A DNA stretch of 64,000 nt from Siderastrea siderea (lineage: Eukaryota; Cnidaria; Anthozoa; Scleractinia; Rhizangiidae). Every line of letters begins with the position of its first letter. Position 1 is the stretch's first letter. A program made the translations under genes and the position numbers. This document shows positions 48,601 through 60,600 of this stretch, piece by piece. The DNA lies in assembly GCA_964030785.1 (NCBI GenBank), contig OZ034975.1, forward strand, positions 18,833,142 to 18,897,141, written 5' to 3'. The notes beneath the pieces are model-generated. The model made no database searches. It was not told the origin of the DNA and saw nothing but the letters and a program-made list of their open reading frames with translations.

Positions 48601-51600
48601 ACATTTTACACTTTTTGCTTTCTGTTGTTTGTGTTTGTTGAACTATGAGCATACTCATGTCAGCTTTTCAGCAAGCCAGCAGTGTTTTTCTGGTAGTTAA
48701 TGGCAGTATTTTTGTGCAGTAACTGGTTCATTTTTCTCTGATAATATTCATGTGTTTTCATCAGCTGATGATGACCCCACCAGTTATTAGCACCAGTACG
48801 TTTGTGATGGTTGTTCGCATGCTGGCCATGCTGTGTAACAACAGTCCATCAATAGCAGTGCAGCTTCTAAGACAAAGTAAGTCACTTTTAAAAGATCTAA
48901 CACTCCCACCAATTTGATACCTCCAGGGAACAAATAAGCTGTTCAAGAAATGGGGAGTTTGCTTGGAATGACATTCCTCTGATGAGTAATTAAACCGTAA
49001 CACTTTACAGCTGCAACTTAGTGGTGTTGTAAGCAGGTGTTTTGGCTGGAAAGGGAAGTTAATGAGATGTTCACAGTTGAGTGTGGGACACATCACAGCT
49101 GTAAAATGTAAATGTTGTCACAAGGAAGTGTTATAAATGGAAGGATGGAAGTGTTATATTAGCACAGGTTTTTACTTACCATAAGTAGGGTTTACAAATT
49201 TATGCTGTCTTAATATTTATAGTCTTCATTAAATTGTGTTTCAGATGTGTCAGACACAATTCTGTATATGTTGCTTGGTACCACAGCACCTGCTGAGATA
49301 GAAAATGCTGAGGTATGCATCACTCTGTATTTTTGTGCATTGTTTCCACTGTTGGTGGTAGCATTTTTAAGGGGTGACACTCATTAAAAACTCAGTCAAA
49401 AGCAATATGTTTAATGAAACATAATCGCTCAGAAGAACAGTGTTAAATATCTACATTTTTGGTGCTTATTCATAGAAGGCACTTATTAGTATTTTTGCCC
49501 TTATGTGTGGTGCTTGTTCAAGGGTGGCAATCAAGTGGGGTAGGTGTTTTTATTGAGTAACAAGAAATTCTGAAGAATTTACAGGTGGCGCATAGTCTCT
49601 CACCCCCCCCCCCCCCCCGTTTTCTTAAGTAGTTCATGGTTTCCAGTGACCTGTTATGGACAATTTGTACTTCCGGTATGTGAGGAATTAATTGTATGTA
49701 TGCAACTTGAGAACTTTGTTTGTAACCAGTGACCTCTGTACGACTCTTTCGAATCATTCCTAAACCGTGATATTGTTAAGCTACAACAGGCAGAAACGTT
49801 TTTTGCTCAAAAAGCTTTTTTACTTCTCCTCTTCTGAGCTCAAACTTCATTTTGTCTAGTATTCTTGATTTCATGTAGGGGTTCAGACCAATTGTGACCC
49901 TCCACGGTACTTCAGGGAATAAGGTGAACGCACACACACGGCACGTTATAACACACACGCACGCTTCTGACACAACATGCTTAACGTGTGGATATGCGCA
50001 TAAAAACAATTGATTTTGGATAGCGTGTTTGCAGCCATTGTTCAGTTTTGGATTGCACGGTAGAGCTTTGTTTTAATAACACGCTAGACTTTTGTTTTTT
50101 TAGCACGCTAAGTTCCTTTGTTGCCTTGACACGGTAGAACTCTTAACACGTTAGCTTAACTTCGTCTGAGCCGCCCGTGAATGCTTTTCATAAAATAAAA
50201 TCTTTATAGCACATAAACGAGAAGGAAAGAAAATTAATTTTCTAATTCAAAATATTAAATAAATTAGGGAACAATATGGCTCTTGGATTTTTTTTTCAAA
50301 TACAATAGCGCAGAGAAGTCTAAAAATAAATTGCGCGAGCCATGTGAAAACAAATCGAACCTTTCTTTTGCGCACTTTACGCTTCAATTAAAATTGAAAT
50401 AGTAAATGAAGCTGATATTGAAACTCAAAGTCAATGACTACTGTAAAAGAATTTGTAAGAAATAGCGAATGCACTGTAGTCCGAAGTTTATAGTTTCAGT
50501 TCAAAAGCGCATCAAATTTGCATAACACGTGAAAGCCGAGCATTTCACTGAGCGTCAGATGGTATGTAACGCAACAATTCTATCTCGATGATATCCAGGG
50601 AAAGGGGGCTGAAAACTCTTTACTTGTATCTACAGTATTGTATTCGAGCAAAACAATCAAAGAAATTATGAAGATAACCCTAGCCGTTCGCATGAATGAA
50701 TATTTTTTTTGAACAGCTAGCAGCAGCCGTTCGAATGGCCTCCCATCTAGCGTTCGTGAATGGCTGATGATGTTCCAAGCAAAGAAGTCGAAACAAATGC
50801 AGTAAAGGATGGAAAACAAACACGAACGCAGTAATAAAGGGAAGAAAACAAGTCGACATAATTTCTGGTATTCTGTTCGGCGATTCCATCGATCGATGTT
50901 GACAACCATGTTCCGTAAGCTAAAAAAAACAACTTTCAGCCCAACACGTACAGCTTACGACATAAGCTTACTTATAGTAAAAAATGGAAAACAGCTTCAG
51001 ACGTCAATGCCTTTCGTAAGAGCGTGCTATAATTTGACACGGTCACCGTGTTAGATCGTGCAAAGTTATAGGCAAAGGTCTTAACACGTTCCTTTGTCTC
51101 TTCATGCGAAGCAAGACAATGACTACGAAGTTAATGAGGCAAGCAACTAACACGCAGCTAACGTGTTAAAAGTGAGTTCTTTTGTTTTAGCGTGCAATCG
51201 TACCGTGTGTGTGCTTTCACCTTATTCTCTGAAATCCCGTGGAGGGTCACAATTTTTTGTCGCCACAAAGCTGTGTTTCCAGAGACATCTGGAAGATATA
51301 TTCACATCAATGCTGAGATAGCTAACCGACTCGTGACGTTTATATTTTTGCGTGTTAACCCGTGCTCTAATACAGACTAAAATGAATGAAACTTTATTAA
51401 ATTAGTTTGAAACCGTGGAAAGACATAAACGAAAGACTGAGAGGTCTTAGACAAGATTAGACAGCCAAAATTCTAAAACTTGAGCAGAACCGAATAGCAG
51501 AAATGCATTTCTGACCTCGTGCGACGGAATCAATTTAGATTGGAGATACTCTTTGTAAACACTGCCCCTTAAAAACGAAATCTCCTCAAAAATTGCGAAA

Positions 51601-54600
51601 TAAACATTTCAATGCTTACCTTTACTCAACTTCAATATGCCGCGAAACTCAAAACATCAAAATCAGGCTTCACATGCAAGAATGGTCATGTCACGAACAA
51701 ATCGTCCCTTATTTGAGACATTAGCTTTCAATCTCGTAAAATCCACCTCATTATAACGAGCCTGATTGTTTAGAGCCCGTGCGGAGACTAAGTCTACTGA
51801 CTTCCATAAATTCAGGAATGTGTGTTGCACTGCCTAATTATAAGTGTGGTAACCAGCCTCATTGTTTCCACAATTTCTTTTTAAATTTGAAGTGTTTTTT
51901 TCTCAAATTTGACGTATATAATCTTTTTCTGCATACAGTCTTGAATATATTGGAATTGATGTGCACTGTATTTGAAGTTTTTCTAGACAAACAGCAATAC
52001 AAAGTACAGAACCAGTGTCTGTGAGACTTTTGTCATTAATTTTTAACTTGCTCACTAAAATTGACTTGACACTGTTCTGGACACTGACTTGGCACTTTTC
52101 ACTGTTCTAGGCACACGTTATTTGTGTGTTGCCAAGTAGTCTTATTTATCAAGAACAGCTGGGTTAAGTGTCAAAAGTGTTACACTTGTATGCCTCTCAA
52201 TTTATCTTAATTCTTGTTTTAGCTGTTATCAAGAAGTCCACAAGAATTCTTTGAGATAACTTGCTTTATCAGGTTTGTTCTTTGTTTGTATTGATATTAA
52301 ATAATTCTTAAATCAAGTCTTTTAGAAAGTCTTAATATCAGCCTTGATACACTTTGTTTTCTTCTGTTGGCTATGTATTATGGTAGACTAATGCCATCTT
52401 AAAAACAGCAATAGAAAAAAAGAGTCTAGTCTCTCTTCCAGACAAGAAAAGGCTTGAGACATCCAGTGTTATAATGGTCAAGCGAACTTTTGTTATGAGC
52501 ATTTTTGTTGGAAGTTATTAGTCAAGACAAAGTGAATGCATGTTTTTTTTTCTCAGTCTATAACTAGGCTAAGTGCGTGCCATGGGATCTTTGTATTTTT
52601 ATTTTACAGGGTGTTATGTGCCGGTGTTTTTATTTTATACTTCAACATCAGTCTTTTTATCTAATAGCTGTGTTATCTTTATAGACAGGGATGGGTTTTG
52701 TATGTTCTGAGTTCTCCTTTCTTTTCCAACAGTGAACTGCTACCAAAATTACCTTCAGATGGTAAGATTTAGTATTTTGTTACTTAGTTACATACTCCTT
52801 GAAAGTCTGAGAGTGAGTATTGGCATAATTACCATCAGACTTGCAGTATTTCAACTACATGAAGTAAAATGAATTAAGTTTTGTAACTTGTGCTCATTGA
52901 ATGGACATCAGTTTACATGTTTTTCCGATCCTGTGGCTGTTATATGCATGTCAAGGTTAAGTGTGTATTTTTGGAGTTGGGGATGCTGTTGTTGCTGTTG
53001 TTGAGAGGTGTACATTGTGCTAGAATGGCTTGTGTTAGTATGTGCTGCCTAAAAGGACAATATCCTGCTTAACAAGAGAAATTATTTCCATCCTTACTGT
53101 GACATGGAACTGACCATGTGAATCATGTTGCAGGTATTTTCTCAGTGGATGCGTTGCTGTGTAAGCCGCAGCAAAAAGCCGAGCAAGGCTTATGGCAGTG
53201 GAGAGATGACAGGAGCCTGTGGCACACTTACTCATGGATAGACAGCAAGATAATTGAGGCCGCATATCAGAGTGGAGAGGATGAACTGACTCTCACAACA
53301 CTGGGAAGAACTTACACAGTTGACTTTAACAGTATGCAACAGGTAAGCATTACTAATACAGATGTTACATCATTGGTGACAGGTGTAGGTCATTGAACTT
53401 GTTGTTCATGTTGTTCATGTGTATCTTTATGTTGTTTACCATTCATAATGATTCAATTTAGGGCTGGTTTGTTAGAGTGTAGGTTGCTTTTGGTAGCTCA
53501 AGGAGGGTGAGCATTGGAGATGGGGCTCTTATGAGGGACGGACACAACAACTGTAATAATACATGTTTGCATGGTCAGAATAGCATTTTAGCTTGTCTAT
53601 TCCAAGTCAATATCTTCAACATTACTTACAGATGAGAAAGAAGACTATTTAGTTTAATTAATAGTCCAGTCAGTGTATTCTTTGGCAATGTCTTTAATGT
53701 CACTGAGGCACGTATTGGAATAGGGGCACTTAATGTTACCGTGTACCTTTAGAGGTGTCTTCAGTCTTACGCATGTAAGGCTTCTCAGCTTCACTGCAGA
53801 TACCCCAAACCCTATATCAAATTAAAGCTTATAAAACTGGCTATTTGAATATGCCACTAACTTTTCACGAAAACGAATTTTAATAAGTTTTCCGCAAAGT
53901 CTGAATATGAAGGTCTAGATCGCCTTTTGAAAGCTCCAGCTCAAAGGGAGTTTTAAAGTTTGCAATTTTTTTTGCTTGGTGAAAGTCCGGCACAAAAGGG
54001 CTAAAAAACCGTGTTGGGGTTTTCCTTTATTCAGCCGCGTTCAAAAGCTTTCAAGCATTTTCTAAATAGCAAGAAAAACATACAGAGTAACGGCACAGAA
54101 ATGATTCTTAACGAAAAAATGTTTAGATTTATCGAATTCCCCGAAACGTTCTTGTTGAAGAAGCGTCAAGCTAGCGACTCTCCAAATTTGATTAAAATCG
54201 AACAAATCGCCTTTGAGTTGGAACTCTTTAAAGTGTCACCTTCAAGCAAAAAATGAATGCTGAGAAATAGCACTCAAAGGAAAATCTTCGCTACACAAAC
54301 AAACACCGCCTCCAAACACCTTTGCCGACAGTAGACCAATCAGTGGGTGCTATTTTATCTTCTGGTCACCTCCCATGGAAATTTCGCGCAATATTCTCTC
54401 CACGCAAATCCTAGTGTTCCTAACATTCAACCTTCTTACCATTTTGTCGAATTTCTTTCAATGTTGGACGTCGTTTAACTGATATTATCGTGATGGGGAG
54501 AACCAAAAGAGCGAAAACCTCAAGCCAACCAGCTGGGCCTAAACTGAAGCGGCCAAGGCGGGCAAAAAAGCGAAGCGAAGTGAAACTGAGCGCTGTGGAG

Positions 54601-57600
54601 TGCTGTGATTGAATCAGTACAACTGCAGCAGCTCTTTTGAACAGCGCTTCTGATATTGGTTGAATGGGTACTTATTGTAGTGTCAAGCTTAGCAAAGCTT
54701 ATAATTGAACAATGCTCAAAGGGCTTATTTTTACTTGCATTATCAAGCAATCGCATAGCGCGTGTTCGACACACAATTGTTTTGTCCGTTTCTCGCCGGC
54801 AAATAGGGAATTTTTAAAGGCAATTGTTGATATCCAAAAGATTTCAATATTGTTTGGACATATGTGTATCTTTCCAAAAGAGTGTAATAAAGTAACAACA
54901 AAAGAGCGGTTTCATCGGGATCTGATAGGCCAATGTACAAATGAGTGAAACTATTAGCTGTGACAGCAAGCGAGGTTCCCTGCGAAGAGATCAAAAGGTC
55001 ATCTCCCAGCGTTGGCTATATACCACAGGCTACATGTACACTGTATTAACAAATCTAAAATAATAAAATTCTTCTTTTTGCATTAAAATCAAAACATTGA
55101 AGAAAATCAAAAGAGAACACAGGTAAAACGAGATGAATTTAAATTCACTATCTCTTTATTGTCGGTCCTTTGTTTACGCTATGCGGGAGCTGGTAAATGG
55201 TAACAGTTATCAGGTTACTTGAATGGTTGTGTGTTGTAAACTGTATTCATGTTAGGTCGCTTGTTCAGGGCTGCTCTACTATCCCAGAGAGATCAAACGG
55301 AGGTACTACAATGTATTCCATCGAATTGCAGTAATAACAGATGCTGTATGTTTCCGCATAGTTTGCGCTCGCAAAATATTATTTGGTATTGAATCGTCTG
55401 GCGATTCACTGTCACTTTTGCGATTAAAATCAGTCCAAACATTCATTTACCCTCTTTCTTCCGTTCTAAGGATATTTTGCCTGCTCGCTCCGATACTTTT
55501 CTCGTAATTGGAAGGTTCTGACGGCCATTCCCGATGATATGAACCTTTGTCTGATGCAGCGAGGCTACAACGTGTTTCCTGTTTCATGCTTTTCTTGTCT
55601 TCTGAGTTTTCCTCTGACATTTCCAAGGCCTGTGGGTTTCCATAGCAAAGTCATAACTCAGAAAACCAGGCTCTAACGACAAAAATATAACATAAACGGA
55701 CATAGAACGCTTCGGGAAACAATAAATATGGAGGCTCTCCCAAAAACGATCTTTCCCGCGAAAATCGTTCTGGATTGCTGCACTCGCATCAATTAGCTGT
55801 CAATCAAAAATAAACTTTCACTTCCGGTGGAAAATGGTCATCCATTTTCTTGTCGAATATTTGCTCTTTTTTCAAATTTCTTTTTCGGAATTAAAAGATT
55901 CCAAGGAAACGTTTATTTTTATGGAAAAAAATAAAAATCGTAAATTTACCATTTTTAACGTACACGGTAACCTTAATAACTACAGAATAACATTCAAGGG
56001 GGCTGAGTGCTTTTTCAAAATGGGGCACTTATTGGAAGGAGGGTGCTAAATCAAATCATTATGGTACATATTTAACTGGCCAAATTTGCATGATTTTCAA
56101 AATTCTAAAGCCTGTAAAGTCACACCACTTTTAATGGTACAAAGTGAACAGTGTCTAAATTCTGTCATGTACTTTATTTCCTCTGTCTAGACAAATGAGG
56201 ATACGGGCACATCAAGACAGATTCAACGCTGCCCTGGTGGAAGTGAGACATCCACCACCTCCTCAAAAACAGATGAAGCCAAAGTCACTGGAAGGGATGA
56301 ACGTGAAGTTGTGCTATGCAATGAAGCTGAGTTAGCTTCATCATACACTAGTGGAATGTTTTCTGCTTTGTACAAGATATTCAGTTCTTCTGTGGGACCT
56401 GCAGTCAGACACAAATGCGTCAACGCTATACTGAGAGTACTGTGTCATGCTCCCCCTGATCTCTTAGGTGTGGTCTTAAAAAGACATCCAATCTCGAGCT
56501 TGATTGGGGGAATGCTACAATCAAATGACTTAAGAGTCATAACAAATGCTCTTCAAATGTCAGAAATTGTAATGCAAAAGTTGCCAGATGTTTACCATGT
56601 GTCATTCAGAAGGGAAGGAGTGATGCATAGAGTTAGAGACTTGGCCAATGGTCTGCTGGCAAATGAACCAAGTGTGTCAGAAAAGAAGTGTTCATCAGAG
56701 AATCTGGCAAACAGCAATGAAGTTGAAAGTCCAGGACAGAGAGTTCCTGAAAATGCATCATCTTTGCCAGTGACCAGGTAGGAATTCTTTGTACAGATCT
56801 AGACCTAAATACTGAGAAATTTTATGAGTGCTGCTTACATGTAGGTGTGGGCATTTTGCTTCCTTATTGCATTGTATCTCATGAGTGACCAACTGTTAAT
56901 CATTTGTGAAATTTTGGAATACAGAGGAGCCCTTTGGTTGTGTGATAAGTTTGAAAATAAAATGGCCTTTTCTCTTCAAATGATTGCATAAAGGGTTGTA
57001 GCTTTTGTTCATTTTCATTTGTTTGTTTGTTCATTTGTTTGATGTTTATATGTCCATCCATCTGCCAGGCATTTTCCTGTCATTCCATCCAAGTCTGTCC
57101 ATGTATCTGTCCGTCCATTCCCTCACTCACTCATTCATTATTTTGTTTCGTTCACTCATTTTAAATTCATTGATTCGTTTGAACATTCAAGAAACTTAAT
57201 TATGGCATTCATTGTTGAGCCCTTATCAAAGTTTTTTAACCTGTACATTGCAGAAGGTTAGGAGATGTGTTGAGGAGGAAACGCTATTCAAAAAGACCCA
57301 GTAGAGGCAAAGCTACCAGCATTGCCAGCACATCAGATGGATATGTTGAAGAAAACAGGCAACAAATTGGTGCACCACCTTCAAAAACAATGCTTCATGA
57401 GGGCAGAGCTTCGTTTCTGGCTTCTCAGTCATCGTCTAGACTTAGCTGCAGATCTTCAATGCTCTCAGAACGACCAGCTAAGGTATTGATTATGATAGCT
57501 AAAGAATGCCCCTTTGTGCTAAAACAAAAATTTTTTCTTTCATTTTTTATGTTTTCTCATTCGTTTAAGAAAGAAACAATTTTTCAAGTTCCATAACGTT

Positions 57601-60600
57601 TTCTGGTCATTTGATTTATCATTCATTTCTCCAAAAATTCAGACTGAATGTGCTCTCTTGCATGCATTGACCTTCAAAGTAAAATTTTGATAAAATTTGT
57701 GACATTTCCTTTTGGTTGAACTAGATAGTACTAGTAGTTTTTAATTGTTAAGTGGTGTAAATCATAACTCAAGGTTGGGCTTGAGGAGAGGTTTACAATC
57801 CCATCCTAATTTTTGTTTGTTTGTTTGTTTGTTTAGCTTGAGGCATCTGTAGGAAATGGCGTTTCTGAAAATCGAGAAAAAATTTTGGCTTGGATAAAAG
57901 AGCAAGGTAAACCATTACCGAGAAGAGGTTATACACTTTGATATTTTGTTATCCTGCAATTCAATTCTCTTTTGTACCCTTAGTTAGCCAACTGAAATAT
58001 GGTGCAAAAAAGTCTTCATTTTATCTCCAGCAGTTGGTTTTATTCAATCAAAGCAGAAACATTTTTCGTCATTTGTTTTGACATGTGTGGGTGAATGATC
58101 AAAGAACACGGTTCAACAAATGGTTGTAGTACAACCAGACATTAGGTAAAACTGTGAAATAGAAAACTATTTGCCCTTTTCAAGAGAAATTCTAGAATTT
58201 TCTAACTAAGGTAAGTGTGTGCTTTACCATGTTGATGGCAAAAGAAAGAAAACAATGTAGAAGAATGCAAGAGAGATATGAACTGTTCTGGGTGTGAAAT
58301 ATTGAGAACTTTCAATATAAGAGGATAATTGCATATCTTCAAGCAGCAGTGCATTACTTTGCTTATCGTGGAAACAACGCAGAATCATCCAAAGATTGAG
58401 TGAATGTCGTATGAATGTTTCTCAGAATGTTTCCAATCATCTTCTAAAGATTGCTGGAGATTTCCAGACTTCAAGCGTTTCTGAAAAAGATCTGAAGATG
58501 TTTCAGTCATAATTATACAAACTCCTATTGATGCATTAATGAATTCCATTGTTATGAGGGCAATGTGTTCGGAAATGTCACATCACCATTATCTTTGTAT
58601 GTCAAGACATCTGTATCTTTACAGTGTGAAGGTGTGGTCTTGTTCAGCCGGAGAAATCTTTTAACTCTCAAGTTAAACATGTAAGTAATATTACAGTAAG
58701 GAATAATATTGTCTTTCTTGCAGCTTCAAAGTTTTGTGCTGAGTATTTTGATCAACAGAAGGGAGATTCACACCCAGCACTCAGTGTTTTACGCCAGTTA
58801 AAGAGTGCCTCAGAACAGCTGACCTTAGATGTAAGTGTTTTGCTTGTATGCCATTTAAAGTAAGGGAAGGGAGAAGATAAGGGCAAGATATTCTTAACTT
58901 TAAGACAGACGGTATCTGTTTGAAAAAAGAAAGTCTTTGATTTTCTAGTTTTTATAATTGCCTGAAGTAATCACACTATTGCCCCTGTTCTTCTGTTGTC
59001 TTTGGTTAGGGAATAAATATTAAACACATTGAAGACAAGAGGACTTTCTTCAGAAACTGGGTGATCTCATCCTTGATACACTGTTATTGGTTGTCTTACT
59101 CATAATTCCATTGTTGACAGAGCACTGCTGTAGTTGTATTGCATGCTTAGGTTTGTTTGTTTTTGTCTGTGTTTTGCAGAAAGCAGAATTTGTCTCAGCA
59201 CTCAAGGTAACATGCTTATCTTGTATTGTTTGTAAGGTTGATACGATGTAGTTACTTCACCAGCAAAGATCTGTCATTTGTGTTACTTTAGGACAATTTT
59301 GGGTCATTGTGTTTTATTTAAAGAGTTATATATTCATGCACTTTCCTGAGGTTACAGTAATTTAAATACACATTTTAAAGCAAAGGTCACCCATAGGTCT
59401 TCTCACTGGTATTTCTTGCCATTTAAATACTGGGTAATGTAGGTACTGCATAGTCACACTCAGAACAGAGAATGCCACTTGGCTTATTAGCATCAGAGGT
59501 TTACCACTAACTTTTTGTTAGGTTCCCTTAAGAAATTGGGATGGATAAAGACATTGTAAAATAAAGTTTGTTTTTCTAAGGAAATAACATGATGACAGGA
59601 ATCAGATTCAAACCAATGACCTTCAGTTGAAAATCTGACATTCCAACCACCTTGCCTCCATGCCTCTACTAAATAATAAGACCTACGGTCGTGGGAACTC
59701 CATAGTCTGGCACACTCCCACTCTCCCCATCTCCAACTGGCAACTCCATTGTCTGCACTCTCCCAACCTCCCCCTGTACCAAATGACAACTCTACAGTCT
59801 AGCACTCTCCCAATGTCCCTCTGTCTCAACTGGCAACACTACAGTCTAGCATTCTCCCAATGTCCCCCTGTCTCAACTGGCAACTCTACAGTCTAGCACT
59901 CTCCCAACCTTTCCCTGTCCCAGCTGGCAACTCTACAGCATAGCACTCCTGCAACCTCCCCCTGTCCCAAATGGCAACTCTACAGTCTAGCATTCTCCCA
60001 GTGTCCCCCTGTCTCAACTGGCAACTCAACCCTCCAAGTTAAATTTTCTCTTCAGTGGCCAATTGGCGACCAACTCTTTGGTTTAGTCGCCAAGGAATTT
60101 TTTTAGGCGCCAAAATATATTAATTATTAATGTATTCAAAATTTATCATCGATAAAATTGGTTAATAATTAATTTGGGTGTAAAAATGCAACCATTCAGC
60201 CAAAACAATGTTTTTAAACTCATTCATTATACAAGAAATTTATTGATAGTCACAACTGCGAAGAACTAATACAGTATTAGACTCAATTAATTCGGTAAAT
60301 TGTGATCGTCCGGGTGAGTGTAGTCCTGAGAAGGACTGTTTGAGGTGACATTGACTGACGTTTCGACAACCTGAGCAGAAGTCATCATCAGACATTCAAC
60401 GCTACAACAGACTGAGGTGCTGTGTACCACAACCACCGAAACTTTACGGACTACCGAAACTGCACAAACCTAACATACCCATGCGACCCATAGTCTCATT
60501 CTGTGGGTCCCCGACTTACCAACTGTCCAAATACTTGACTACCGTACTGAGACCTTTGACCGACGAATCACGACACAAACTACAGTCGACTGAGAACTTT

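Noticed and set aside
54011..54256. 81-codon frame in the TRIP12 intron
   Set aside because: No similarity to TRIP12, no splice sites in phase, and no recognisable domain.
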